Source: Diphasiastrum complanatum (lineage: Eukaryota; Streptophyta; Lycopodiopsida; Lycopodiales; Lycopodiaceae). From it: DNA of 64,000 nt. The translations under genes and the position numbers were made by a program. The stretch is from positions 38,745,866-38,809,865 of the forward strand of contig CM055096.1 of the NCBI GenBank assembly GCA_029204225.1, given 5' to 3'. This document shows, one piece after another, positions 11,196-23,695 of this stretch. How positions within the stretch are numbered: the first letter of the stretch is position 1; each line of letters starts with the position of its first letter. The notes under the pieces were generated by a model, which was not told where the DNA came from, did no database searches, and saw only the letters and a program-made list of their open reading frames with translations.

Positions 11196-12238
11196 GTCAT
11201 TGTTTTTCTGCCTCTAGTCAGGCTCTTAGTACTTCAACTCAATCAAATAAAGGTTTACTTTGGCATTATAGACTTGGTCATTTAAATTATGCTGCTGTAC
11301 AACGAATGTCTAGACAATCTATTGTTCTTGATCTTGACTATCCTCGCGAAACAGTTGAGCTACCTGTCTGTCAAGACTGTCTAATTGGTAAACAGACCAG
11401 GAAGCCATTTAAATCAAGCCATCAGCATGTTGTTAGAGGATTGCTAGATGTTGTACATTCAGATATCTGTGGCCCGATGAAAAACCCTTTGTTGAAGGAT
11501 GCCAAGTATTTTATAACCTTTATTGACGAATTTTCAAGAAGAACGATGGTGTATTTCATAAAGAGGAAATCAGAAGCCTTCAACTGCTTCAGAATCTTCA
11601 AGGAGCGTGTAGAAAAGGAGACTAGAAGGATGATTAAGGCCCTGAGGTCAGACAACGGTGGAGAATATATCTCTGTCGAGTTCAAGGAGTACTGCCAAAG
11701 CCAAGGCATTGAGCAGCAGTTCATTACTCCTTATAGACCTCAGTCTAATGGCTTAGTTGAGAGGAAGAACCGAACTCTGGTCGAATCTGCTAAGTGTATG
11801 CTAGCGCATGCATCTTTGCCCAAGAAGTTTTGGGCTGAAGCTGTTTCCACTACAGCTTACATCCAGAATAGATGTTCGACCAAAGCTCTCTCATACAAGA
11901 CACCCCACGAGGTGTGGACAGGCCTTAAGCCTTCTTTGAAGAACCTAAAAGTGTTTGGGTGCATTGCCTATGTGCAGATCCCAAAAGACACAAGGAAGAA
12001 ATTGGACTTCCAAGGTCTCAAGACCATCTTGATTAGATATACCTTGTTTGATAACACCTACAAGCTGTACGATCCTGATACCCAGCAGATTTTGTATAGC
12101 CGGGATACAGTCTTTATCGAGGATCAGTTCGTCGACCTCAAAGGCAAGGAAGTTACTCAAGAAGAATCTTCATCGCCTACCATTGACACGATAGTTCGAG
12201 CCTCTAGCTCAAGCATGTCTATCGTCGACCCACTTTGA
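11183..12238 (+). pseudogene. Copia integrase
   Basis: 351-aa ORF in a different frame from the protease, overlapping its end. The zinc-binding HHCC domain shows HYRLGHLNY with CQDC. The catalytic triad is intact by eye: HSDICGP (Asp), ALRSDNGGEYIS (Asp) and SNGLVERKNR (Glu). After that come the WAEAVSTTAYIQNR region and SRDTVFIEDQFVDLKGK. The ORF ends at a stop in the linker. A shift of frame relative to gag-protease, which family members encode as one polyprotein, marks a lesion. Confidence 0.88.
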
Positions 12239-12525
12239 GACAACGAATCAGACGAAGATGTTGCTACCCAGCAACAAGTCCCAGGAGTGGTTCATCAGTC
12301 AAATCTTCCCAGAAGAGGAGCAGATGAGAGAATACCTGTATCGATTGATACTCGGATCTCTCATGTACGCAATGGTCTGTACAAGACTAGACATCTCTTT
12401 TGCTGTCAACTCACTCAGCCAATACATGGCTAATCTTGGAACTACCCATTGGAAGGCTCTTATTCGAGTCATGAGATACATTCGAGCTACCAGGGACCAG
12501 GCCAAATTGACTCAAAAACTCATAG
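12239..12525 (+). pseudogene. Copia reverse-transcriptase remnant; element truncated
   Basis: Coding jumps from the post-integrase linker straight to the end of the RT domain (REYLYRLILGSLMYAMVCTR, then DISFAVNSLSQYMAN, and HWKALIRVMRYIRAT). The catalytic half of RT, including the YVDD box, is deleted between about 12250 and 12315. Similarity ends near 12525; RNase H, polypurine tract and 3' LTR are absent. Confidence 0.8.
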
Positions 12526-14411
12526 ATCTCTCATACATTAATGAAGAGAATGAAAGTACATATAGAAACTCGTGGAGATCCATGATTCATTCTTATTTGC
12601 TTAAACATAGCCTCTCTAATCCTATTGGATGTGTGATGCAACATCCCGCACTTTTGATTGGACCCTTCCAACACATCTCTCTCTTATGATTGGACCCTTT
12701 GACTTTTGCCACCACATAGGGTGCATCACTCATCAAACCTTAAATTGATATGTGTAGGCAACCTAACTAGCTTGAGTTACATCACAAATGAATTTTGGCC
12801 TAATCATGACAAAACATGTGTACTTGACCATTTGACCTCTAAAGCCAAAATTGGCCCTAATCACCTAGTGACCGCAGGATGCTTGACTAGCAATCTTTAT
12901 GATACCCCTAAATCAAAATAATAAACTATTTCTAACAATTTTACACATGTGGGAACATGCTCCACACATGTGAAATGTACTCACAAACATAAAATCATAA
13001 AATAACCAAGATAGATTTTTGACAAATTTTCACAGCTTCTAGAATTGACTGGTTGCTTCTACTTGGTTGGGTGGTTTATCCATGTGTGTTTTCCATTGTG
13101 TTTGTCTTGTAAGCAGGATCTTGAGGAGCTTTCCCTTATAAACACTCTCTTTTCTACTTTTTCAAATAAAACAATACATCAAATCTAAGAAGTAATTATA
13201 AGCTTCTCACCGCTCTCTTCCCCCTCAACTTTAAGTCGAATCTTGTCCTGCCTTCGTCTCCTTCATCTTCATCCCCTTCTTCTTCTTGATTTCCTCCTGT
13301 ACTTTCTTTATGCATGATTTTTAGTGCTCTTGACTTAGATTTATGGAATAGATCTTGGGTTTCAATCTATGTGTGATCTATGTGCAATCACCTTTTCGAT
13401 TCGCTATTTTGAATTTCCTGATGGACATGTTATAAATATCCACCAAAAATTAAACATCAACAGTAGATTATAGCTAACAAAGCTTTCCTTCCCATTGCCC
13501 AAATGTACATTTTTCGGAAAGACGAGTTGCATAATCACATGTATTGGGGTCTACATATATCTTAGTTCTGTGACCTGTCCACCGCTTGCCAACTACCTAT
13601 AATGGTTCATTTTTCGACGACACAATAGCCACAATCAGGCCAAATATGTAGAACTTTTTCTACGATAGCAAAGTTGGCTAGAGAGACGACATTGCTTGGA
13701 TCCAGTGGAAAGCTCTTCTGTTGCAAGGTGATACTTATCATAATCGTTGTGAATCATAAAAAGAGAATGCAAAGCATTGTCATGATCAGTACCAGGATGT
13801 CACCCAAGGCAGAAGCATATGTGATTTTTTTATCCTTTATTTTCTCATTTATTAGTTAGAAATTCCTCCAACAAACCACTTAATGGAGGACAAAAGTGTG
13901 AATCGTGACAGAGAACCTCTGAACGAAAGCAAACAAATGCATAGACTCTAAGCAAAAAAATAAAGGTGTGATATTTCTTTACGTGTGTGTAACTTTACTT
14001 CCATGTCCTAACTAACAAATTTTTTGCTTCACCCTTTTGCAGTTTCACACCTTAACTTAAACTGAGATCATAGTCTTACAAAAGTATATGTAAATGGTAT
14101 AGCAGCTTGTTATTATGGGTGTGGTCAGAAATAAACTATTGTTGCAAATTGTGGCATCATGTAAATGCTTCAAAATATTAGAGTATTTGAAAATAGCAAT
14201 GACTCCATCTAATCACATCGTCCTGAATATTCGAGCTCATTTTTCTCGTGAATTTGAGATTCATGTCTAGATTTCAATGTAATTCTGAGTTTAGAGATTG
14301 CTGTAGCTAAGAGTTCCGCTAATATCTATGTCCAAATCATTTTTGGATTTATTTTGGTGAAGGTAGATAGTATTTTTTTTTACTGTAATTCAAGGTTGTT
14401 TATTTGATCAG
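12526..14411. other. Intergenic stretch left of the subtilase exons
   Basis: No convincing gene. About 13040-13145 repeats, in inverse orientation, the segment at 7680-7790. A small direct repeat 'attggaccctt' lies at about 12657 and 12691. The missing first exon(s) of the subtilase (signal peptide and start of the I9 prodomain) should lie here or have been lost; I looked for them and did not find them. Confidence 0.4.
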
Positions 14412-14923
14412 CTTACCCTTGGCCAAAGAGCGTCTCCTATATAGCTACACAAGCCGCATCAACGGATTTGCTACGTTTCTTACGGACGAGGAGGCCTCTG
14501 AGCTAACCAGTGCGTCAACATCTCTATGTCTTTTTGTCACTTTTTTATGCTACCTCATGGGTAAAAACTTGCTTGATACTCAAATCTAAGTAGCTCAGCC
14601 AAGGAAAGTCAAGATCAAATCGATTGACCTATGAACAACAATATCTTTTTGGACATGTTGAATTCTCAGTAACTAAACTGCTAATAATGAATCTTATTTT
14701 TGTAAACATCTTCATTAAGTTAATACTGTGTAGCTGGTTTTGTATGGCTGTGTAGAAAATCCGGCGGTGGTTAGCGTCTTTGAAAACAAAGGACATTCTT
14801 TACTAACAACAGAATCTTGGGAGTTTCTGGCCATGGAGGATATTGATGGCCATGGTGCACCTGGATCACTATGGGAGGAGTCTAAGCTAGGTGTAGATAT
14901 TATTATTGGATCCATAGATACAG
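14412..14923 (+). pseudogene. Subtilase exons: I9 prodomain end and catalytic Asp
   Basis: Exon 14412-14509 encodes KERLLYSYTSRINGFATFL, the inhibitor I9 prodomain strand. The intron at 14510-14755 is phase 1 (A|AA gives Lys). Exon 14756-14923 continues with NPAVVSVFENKGHSLLTTES and ends IIIGSIDTG, the catalytic Asp motif. The donor CAG|GTGATT also leaves phase 1. The I9 prodomain normally chaperones folding and is cleaved off. Confidence 0.88.
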
Positions 14924-15288
14924 GTGATTTCTGATTAGCTCGTCCCATTGAGTAAGAGAGATGTTCAGCAATATATTCTAGCTGAGATGTTCAGCACTAA
15001 ACTTGTAAAGTTCGAAGACCTTGATAAGCCAAGGCATCAGAGTCCAGGCCTCAGTTTGCACCTTTTTCTAAGAAAATATTATCCAATGCATGCCAGCCTC
15101 AGGAAATACATCACTGTAGAAGTCTAAGTGTGGAACAATATGATGCTATGTATCAGGTAATGTACATGGGGAGGGCCATTACCACAAATAATCCAGACTC
15201 GAGCAACAAGTGGCGAAGGTCACGAGGTACTCGAGGATTGGATAATGAGTGGTAATAGCTCGACTAATGGGCCACTAAATGACATAAT

Positions 15289-15289
<1 letters not shown>

Positions 15290-15369
<80 letters not shown>
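15290..15369. repeat. (CT)n-(AT)n compound microsatellite
   Basis: About 13 CT units directly followed by about 27 AT units. Confidence 0.97.
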
Positions 15370-15372
<3 letters not shown>

Positions 15373-15724
15373 GGGATTTGTTAAAAAAAGGGGAATTCTT
15401 TTTTGCGGCCCTATATTATGTAAACTAATATAGAGCCAAAAAAGGGCTGAATTTCGGCTAAATGACAATTATATACTAGGTATCCATCATGGAGAGGCTG
15501 CCTACCTAATATAGAATTTTGAGTCGTTGGATGAGAGATAGTTGAGGTATCAATGGGGGATGGAGAACTAAGATTACACTTGTTTGCAAGCCTTTCCTAT
15601 GGGTAAGAATCAGGTTCCTCTTGACCAACGACATGATGCCACGTTGAATTGTTTTCTCTTCCCCATCATTATAGCTCAAAATCAGGCTTTTCTTGACTAA
15701 CGACATGCTACCTGTAGGGAACTA

Positions 15725-15829
<105 letters not shown>

Positions 15830-18197
15830 ATGTTTACCATTTTGGGTAGCATCACTTAGCTTTCATATAAGTCAATGAATTTCCCAATGACAACCCACTG
15901 AGAATCCTGCATAGAAAATGTTAAGGATGTTTAGTGAAAAGGTCACTATAGAATCCATTCCCACATACGTAACCATCTTGCAAAAGATGTATCCAATACC
16001 TACACATGAAATTAGGTTGACCATGAATGTTAAAGGCACATGTGCAAGTGCAAGCTCACAACAATTGATTTGTTTGAGGAGGATCACACTTTAGAAAAGG
16101 GGGCTGCATCCAAATGGAGAGAGTGCACATGGCCCTCTTACTTTAGTAGGCAACATTGATTTTGAGTGATTAATTCCAAGACTAGAAGAGCTTGTTTGTC
16201 TAAGGCTTGTCTCTAGACTCTAGATCTATGAGTGATGAATTTCCAAGGCAAGTTGGCTTTCCTCATCTTTTTGAAAAATTTTAAATTTTTTGTATGCGCT
16301 TCTAAATCCAACATTTGTCGTTGTGGTCATTTGTTATTCAAGATACCGACAAAGGTTTAGATCACTTGTATTTGGAAGATTTGGAGGGAGTCCAAATCAT
16401 TTTGGTAGAGTATGTAATTTATGCAAGTTGACTTGCAAATGTGTATATATAGATATCACTTATGTATATCTATATGTACGTATGTGTGTGAAATTCTTTT
16501 AGGTGTTTTAGGATCATCATTATGTAAAATCACTACACTATACATTCACATTGATATGCCGAGTCAACTTTTTCTCCCCAAAATTTAACTCAATCCAACT
16601 TTAATTCTTATAGCTTGTACATGTCCCTATTCCACATACATACTAAGATTCAAGCTTGGGTTTTCGTTGTCACAATTAACATTATTATCCAACTCAACTA
16701 TGGCAGGAAACACTTTTACATGTTTCATTGAAAAAAGCATGATGTGATGGAAGGACACTTTAGATTCCATAAAGGATTGGTGTGGCACTATTCTTTAGTT
16801 TTGAAGAACATTAATTTTTGTAGCCAGCTATAAAAATTCTGAAGTAATTGTCGGGCAATAGAAAAAAAATAGCTTTGAAGTATAATCGTGTGCCATATTC
16901 CTTCACACTACGGAAAGGATCATTTGATCTTTACATTTAATTCAACAATAGTTCAATTAGGGCTCAATCTAAAGATCTCACAATATTTTTAAAGCGTCAC
17001 TAAAATAATCGGTTCTCGAGTACATTGAGAGCTATTGTGCATTCATGTAATCTTTTCACTGTGTGAATATTAGAATACTTATCATTCCAAAGCTCTTGAA
17101 CCATTCCAATGGACTTAGAAACTTAAATATGGAGGTTGTATGCCCATGAGGTAAGTCTCACCATATCTCTACAAGTTGAATTGGAGGCCTTTCTCTACGA
17201 AGTTGAATTGGAAGCCTTTGGATCATCTTTTTTAATTGTTCTTGCTTGGATCAATAGAAATTGTCAAGTAGAAGCTAGAATCTTATTTGTGTTTAGCCTA
17301 TTATCTTACTATGGCCTTTAACTGCTCAATATTAAAGCATCTTCTGTTGTGATGCAATATTGATCTATTGGGATTGAGAACAGTGTTTTTTATTTCAAAA
17401 TATAAAATAGCAAAATTATCGTAGAGTTGGCAATTTATTTTTTGTTGAAATTTATAAGTATAGCAAAGTCAAGCAAAAAATAGTTTCATGTATTGAATAT
17501 TTCTTCTACATAAAGGTAAATAGTCAAAATTTAAGGCTAAATATTTTCAAATCTATCATAATCATATCAAAGTTGGGCTATAAATTTTTTGGTTTTGATG
17601 GTCAAATTTAAAAAAATTTGAATAAGAAAATAAAAATATAGCCAAATTACAAAAAATAGCCCAAATAAAAAACTCTGGGATTGAAAATCAATAGATACAT
17701 TTTAGCAAAATGCCTAGCTATGTAAAACCAAAGCAATTCCAGCTCTTCATGGCTAATCTAACTAAATATTAGAAGAAAAAATTGTCCCAGACATATTTGT
17801 ACATGTGTACGTTGCTAAGTCTCACCGTATTTCAAAGGAAGTTCAATAGAAGGAAAGGCTCCATTGTAACTGTATATCGACCTCTTGATTCATGTATAGG
17901 TTGCTCGTCTACTAAACTTCTCAAGATTACGACACCTTTCTAATGTGATAATTGATCTACTGGGGTGACATGAATAGATACTTTTAAAAACCACAATGCC
18001 TTAGTTGCATAAAGCCGAAGTGAGTCCATTTTTTCATGGCTATTCTGACTAAAGACCAAAACAAGCTTCATTTCAAGCAAATTTTTCATGTGTAGATTCC
18101 CAATAGTTAGCATTGTCTAAGTCAATACTACTATATCTATTGATACAATCTAAAAAGGGCTCCCTTACAACGACATAATGTATTTGATTTTATGTAG

Positions 18198-18309
18198 GAG
18201 TTTGGCCGGAGCCGTTGAGCTACAATGACCATGGCATCGGTCCCATACCAGCTAAATGGAAAGGTGTTTGTGTTCGCGGTACTGCTTTCAATGCATCAAA
18301 TTGCAATAG
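18198..18309 (+). pseudogene. Subtilase exon between catalytic Asp and His
   Basis: Encodes [20 protein letters not shown], then [13 protein letters not shown]. The acceptor TATGTAG|GA and donor AATAG|GTAGAA fit the phases on both sides (AG|G gives Arg before KLIGARFFIKGY at 28474). No lesions seen. Confidence 0.9.
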
Positions 18310-18710
18310 GTAGAATATCCCCTTTTGAAAGGTGCAAAATTTGTGTTGCTCTTCTTTATTCAACGTCATCGCAACATACCCATTCCCATTTTTTGTAGTT
18401 ATTAGTTGACAATGTTTAGTTTTGATTCTTGTTAGGCTATACTAAATTGCCTTTTGAGTTGGTTTTATGACTTGAGCATTGCCAAGAAAAAATAAACTAC
18501 CAAGTAACAATGCATCAAGTCGATCTATCTTCCACCAAAAGCATAACAAATTCATGCATATTGATAGCAGCATTCAGTACATGATAAAGATCACAATCAT
18601 GATAGGAGATACACTTCCTTCATGTACTAGAACTGAGCTATAGACATAGAGAGCACAATACTAGCTAAATAGAGAAAATAAACCATCTAGACAATGTGTA
18701 GCCACTTTTT

Positions 18711-18830
<120 letters not shown>

Positions 18831-19513
18831 AGTGTAGACCATCTATGATTCCATATGGAGACCACCTCTCTTTTATGGCACATTTTGTGATTCATATTAA
18901 GACTTTATATATGAACACTATTGTGGGAGCCTTTCAATATCTTTATGACCTCGAACCATAATGGTTGCTTTCCAAAATGAATGCACTTCAAAAGTACAAG
19001 AGCACACCTCGAAGGAATGCTTTACTAATAGTGGAATAAGGAGTGGCGAATTGGCAAGAGCTATGGGAGTCATTGAACCCCACCTATTTCCTTTACACAT
19101 GAAGTCTAAAAGTTTTGATGTTCCACATCAATCTCATGTTATGCCTTTTGCTAATGATGATGTCTTAGCCTTTAGCTAATGATGATGTGGCACTTTCTTG
19201 TTGAAAAGAGGAAGGAGCCAAAAAATAATAATTTAGAATGCTATTTCTAAGTGACCATTTTTCAAGCATTGAGCATCCCAAGGTGGACAGTGGACGAGGT
19301 GTCAATATCAGGCTTAGTTTATGACATGCATGCCCTAACTTTCAAACTGAAAAGCATTTCTTTAGTTCTAATTTCATGTAACATGTAGAATTGCAGGATA
19401 CTTTTTAGAATTTAAAAATTGAAAATGTTTACCTTTCACAATTCTAGGCATTTTTAAGAGGAACGCTATGAACTTTTGACAAAGTATGACATTTAACTTT
19501 TAGAATTCAACTT

Positions 19514-22350
19514 TCAAGCATAAAAGTAATTTTTTAGTTTGTCTTTATGTTGACACCTCTCCAAATCTTTGGCTTTTGTGGGGAAGAAAAAATATAGTAC
19601 TTTTGTTTGATTGCTATTTTGAGTAAAACCAAGTACTTTGGCAATCCAAAATGGATGTCCTTCATTGTTTTCTGAAGCTAGAAGTGCAACAAGGCTTCCA
19701 ATTTGGATTTCATTCAAATCACCACGCCATTTCATTTTTGCAGCTTTTACACTTTGCCTATTCTTCCTTGAGCCCACATAAATTTTGCGTTCCTCACCTT
19801 GCACAAGCTGCAAGAAATCATTATCTCGAGGAAGATCTGAAGGTTCGACAGTTGTAGTTGATGTTCCTAACTTATGAGGCCAATGAAATTCTTCAGTTGC
19901 TGATGTATGTTCGAGATTGAGCAAACTGATTTTTTGTTCCTCGAAAAAGTCCATCCACCAATGCTGATCAAACTCATCAAGAAAATGATAAGCTACTTGA
20001 ATACTTGATTCCAAAAAATTTAATGAGACAAATGGATCAATCTCACGATGTTCTTTTTGCGCCTTTTGTTCTTCTAGCAAGGACTTTAAGGGAGACAACA
20101 CAGATTTGAGTTGATGGAATGGTAAGCAAAAATCGAACTCCTTCAAGAGGTAGCCATGAAACTGAATTTTGAAAATAGTTTGCCCCATAATAATATAATG
20201 CCTGATTTGTTACATTTGATTTTAAACTGGTGCTGAAAGCTAATATCATTAACATTAGCTACACATCGCTCTATTTTGTTGGACGCCTTAACATAATCAC
20301 GAAAATCATATGTGTGTCTGATTAATGACACGTTTGGCTTTGGCACATACGATTCCTCAACAATGCTTTGAAGCACTGGTAAAGAAAATGCTTTCTTGCA
20401 TCTCAACCTCTTAGAAAAGCAACTAAACATTTGATCAATTTGATCGTAGGTATATCTACCAATAAAAATCCTATTTTTACTTTTTTGAAAAAAATTTTCT
20501 CCACTAGCATGGACAAGTATGCCAAAACAATCTGGTTTTTATTTTCCCTAATAGTGTTGTCAAGCTGCAAATAAAGTATTTCTGGAAGATTTTCACCAAA
20601 TTCTCAAATTATCTTATGTACAATGGTAATCGTCAAATTTGGATCATTTCGAACATTGGGATAGTTAAAAAAGACCTTGGACATTAAAGTGCCATTAAAC
20701 ACAAGTGCTCCAATGAGATGAACCTGAATAAAATCTGTCTCGTTCAAATTTTTGAGCACTCTAACAAAAAGAGGCAACATTGTTTTTTTCTGATCCATGC
20801 CATGAATAACAAGGCCCAAATATTTTTGTGGACATTCCAAATATTTCTTTCGATGCTTGGCCAACTTTTGTCTTTCAACTGTTTGTTGATGATCTATGTG
20901 CAGTTGAAGAGCTTTTGCAGCATCCACTGAAAATACAATGATTCACATATTTGATAGAATAAAAATCATACCATAATGATATTAAAAAAGATTGCAACTT
21001 AAATTTTTCCAAAACAAAAAGTATTAAAACGAATGACAAATTTGATTAATTTTTACCTTTCTCATTGTTGGTCTTTGCAAGTTGTTTTGCAGACTTTAAC
21101 AACTCGCAAGTGGAGCATACTATCATTCGTGATTTTTTGGAAATCTTTACCATTTCAAAATCTCTTTTCCAAATTCTAAGAAAATACGAGTAGCTCAAAT
21201 AGGGAGCATTTTGTTTTGGCAAACTCTTTGTACATCAAAAATATTTTTAATTTTGTAAATTCTCCGGCAAGTGAAAATATAATAAATCAAAAAATTTCTC
21301 TCCATGCACATCTATGAAATGCTTTAGCCAAGCACTTGCATATAAAGCATCTGGAGAACCAATTTGACCCTATAAGGATCCCCGTAATGTTGGGTCTTTC
21401 TGAAGTCGTGCATGCATTCGTTGAAGCCGTGAGTTTTTGATTGCGTGAACTGCTTTGTAAGCTTTGTGACAAACCTCCAAAGCATTTAAAAAATATGAAA
21501 ATGAGTTTTTGTCAGGCCTCACTGTTGCACACAAATAGTAATTTCTCTCATCCTCACTTTGTAAAAAGAAGTTTGATCTTAATTTTTTAATTTCTCTGAT
21601 ACTCAGCTTTTGCAAACAACAGGATGAGCAGCAAATGATATTTCGTACCTTTCGAATCTCAGATTTTGTAATCAATTGTTTTTGACGATTTGTTAAATCA
21701 GGTGAAGATCTCAAGTCTCTCTTGTATTTTTCTTTTTGTTTGGAGTCTGATCTATAAATTGAACCTGTGACACAAGTAGGTGCTTGAACTGGTTGAGAAG
21801 GTGTTAAAATTTCATGATTCGAAATTCTGGCTCCAAACTCAGGATATTTTGGACACTTAGAAGGCTCTAAATTTTCAACGAATATAGCTCTCTTAAATTT
21901 AACATGACGAACGTCACTTTGAGAAGGTCTCCTACGAACATGAGAAAAGCTTGAACGTCGCAGATCAATAGAGTTATGTGGATTTGTTGATTTACTAGAA
22001 TCGGTAACTGAGTGAATCGAGGCTTTGACTCATCACTCAATGATTTAACTTGTTCAAAAAAATAATGTTCTAATTGTGTAGAGCCTGTATCTGAAGTGGA
22101 GGACAAGGTTGAAAGATTTGACACAAGTTGAGTTATAGACGTCCTTTATTGAAAAGTACTTGCGTGAGGAATTTCAGAAGATGAGCGGGTAAATGATGAT
22201 GATGCCACATCATTTATGAAAACATGTAGAGAATCAAAAGTGGCTTTATAAAAAAACCTTTCATTGGGAATATTAGATGAAGATGATGCACTTGTTGCAA
22301 CGTATTGAGTTACAACTATTGAATAGAAGAGGTAGAACTACTTGACATCG
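19514..22350 (-). pseudogene. DDE/RNase-H-like transposase-family protein, decayed
   Basis: Minus strand. Pieces in order: a Ser-rich N-terminus (from ATG about 22348, with early stops); a block with KVRNIICCSSCCLQKLS, then AVHAIKNSRLQRMHARLQ (21714-21370); a part with SRMIVCSTCELLKSAKQLA, then a probable intron near 21055-20930; then 20927-20604 with YLGLVIHGMDQKKTMLPLFV. Next come ILYLQLDNTIRENKNQIVL (about 20570) and RYTYDQIDQMFSCFSKRL (about 20430, expected form GHTHDQID). The C-terminal ORF 20188-19514 ends in a small barrel-like region (IQIGSLVALLASENN, PFWIAKVLGF). I recall this as a widespread eukaryotic family (InterPro DUF7869 or close; from memory) whose invariant Asp/Asn/His-Asp motifs suggest an RNase-H fold. 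Stops at several places and His-to-Tyr changes in the GHTHD motif mark it dead. It is divergent from the ParB-methyltransferase gene. Confidence 0.65.
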
Positions 22351-22599
22351 TAACCTTAAAAAAATTCTAACTATGTACTTATGCTAAGCATAGACCCGTT
22401 AAAATAGTTAACACATAAAACTAAATGTGCTCCACAAACTTAACTGCAACCTATGCTGGTCATAGAACAAATAAAAAGCTATGCAAACCTCAATAGACGT
22501 AAAGAAGAAAAACAACTAAATGCAAATGAGCAACAAGCCTAGAAAGTAATTGGTTAGTTGAAATTTCCAGCAGCTACCACGCCTTAAATACGTTTGGCA

Positions 22600-22660
22600 G
22601 CATCCTTAGGATTAGGGTTGACCCAAGAGTAGGTTTAGGGTTAGGTTTAGGTTTGGACGG
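22600..22660. promoter_or_regulatory. Telo-box-like / TTTAGGG cluster in the intergenic region
   Basis: 'ggattagggttgac' followed at 22631-22656 by AGGTTTAGGGTTAGGTTTAG. These are plant telomere-type TTTAGGG units, read on the minus strand as AAACCCTAA telo-boxes, which occur in plant promoters. It lies upstream of both divergent genes in a GC-richer segment (22560-22850). Confidence 0.35.
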
Positions 22661-23085
22661 TGGGCTCGAGGTCGGCATGAGGTGAGGTGAGTCGCAACAA
22701 CTCGGTCCCGACGCAAGCTCGAGGTTGGCGAGAAGTGAGTTGAGTCTCATGCTCCAAATCGGCGTGAGGTGGGGATCTCGAAAAAAAATTTGTTTAAGGA
22801 TCATAGTCCAAGCATAACTCACCTCATCTGCGAATTCATTAGCACACATGATGTTAGAGCTCTCATTGCGACAAAGTCACAGATTTCTATAGTATATTGC
22901 ATATGTTCATGCTCACACATTTCTTGACGGTAAGATTATTGTCATTTTTTAACTTTGTTCTATGCTTAGCATGGGTACTAATATTCAGGTTTTAGCTAGT
23001 GTTCATCTTCTTAAAACTTGGGTGACCTATGCTCAGCATAGGTGGCTGCACGAGTCCTCTCCTCTAACCTATGTTGAGCATAGGT

Positions 23086-23421
23086 TGTGTTCGGGTCCTA
23101 AGTAACAACCTATGCTCAGCATAGGAAGCCGGCGAGATGTTTCTATTCTTATCACGTTTCGACCTATGCTGAGCATAGGTTGCATCTCTGGTCCTCTTCT
23201 AACCTATGCTCAGGATAGGTCATCACTCGCGTACTCTAGTCCCACCTATGCTCAACATAGGATGTCTTCGCATGCTGCTTGCTAACCTATGCTTAGCATA
23301 GGTTAGAAGAGGACTAGAGATGCAACCTATGATTAGCATATGTCGATAGGTGATAAGAATAGAAACATCACGCCGACATCCTATGCTGAGCATAGGTTGT
23401 TACTCAGGACCCGAACACAAT
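23086..23421. repeat. Large imperfect inverted repeat, ~135-bp arms
   Basis: 23086-23220 ('gtgttcgggtcctaagtaac' onward) is the reverse complement, with mismatches, of 23283-23421 (ending 'caggacccgaacacaa'). A 62-bp central loop remains. Each arm contains several of the 19-bp palindromes plus conserved spacers such as 'tctattcttatcac' against 'gataagaatagaa'. This is palindrome nested in palindrome, and it could extrude as a cruciform. Confidence 0.9.
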
Positions 23422-23695
23422 CCATGCTCAGCATAGGTCGTTATTCGTATTTTTTCCATTTTACAAGGCTTAGTCTGAGAAAAGTGAAACTTTTGAGATG
23501 TTTTAGTAAGAAAATGTGTTGAATTGTTAGTTATGATTTTTAGAGATTTTTCATAAAAACTGCTTGTCTATTTAAAGTTTTATGTATTTTTATTAAGGTA
23601 ATGTTTGAAATTTTTCTAAAGAATTTTTTTCTCTGCAGATTCTCAATTGTCTCTGATAATCTTCGAAATGTTGAGGAATTTTTTTTCAATTTCAG

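Larger units (their letters stand above)
22377..23440. repeat. Array of ~13 copies of a 19-bp palindrome
   Basis: Consensus ACCTATGCTnAGCATAGGT (9-bp arms, one central base). By eye copies lie near 22377, 22448, 22960, 23024, 23066, 23107, 23161, 23201, 23243, 23284, 23323, 23379 and 23420. Spacing in the dense part is about 40-57 bp. Most are perfect or differ at one or two arm positions, often symmetrically tolerable. The array fills the space between the divergent transposase and ParB-methyltransferase genes. Such spaced palindromes are typical binding sites for dimeric DNA-binding proteins. Binding by either encoded protein is inference. Confidence 0.9.

Noticed and set aside
15220-15468. 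ORFs across the (CT)n/(AT)n tract
   Set aside because: Translations are strings of YI/LS or RE dipeptides from the microsatellite; not genes. The same holds for 15693-15878 and 18665-18895.
19200-19513. Possible left terminal inverted repeat matching 27900-27960
   Set aside because: Only A/T-rich similarity ('aaaattgaaaa' phrases in direct orientation); no convincing inverted match.
22574-22849. 91-codon minus-strand ORF with Pro/Lys repeats
   Set aside because: Comes from the telomere-like and GC-rich intergenic repeats; no domain, and it lies in the probable control region of the two divergent genes.
23221-23282. CRISPR-like array (regular palindromic repeats with spacers)
   Set aside because: The repeats are perfect short palindromes with spacers that are themselves inverted copies; no cas-like genes; the genome is eukaryotic.
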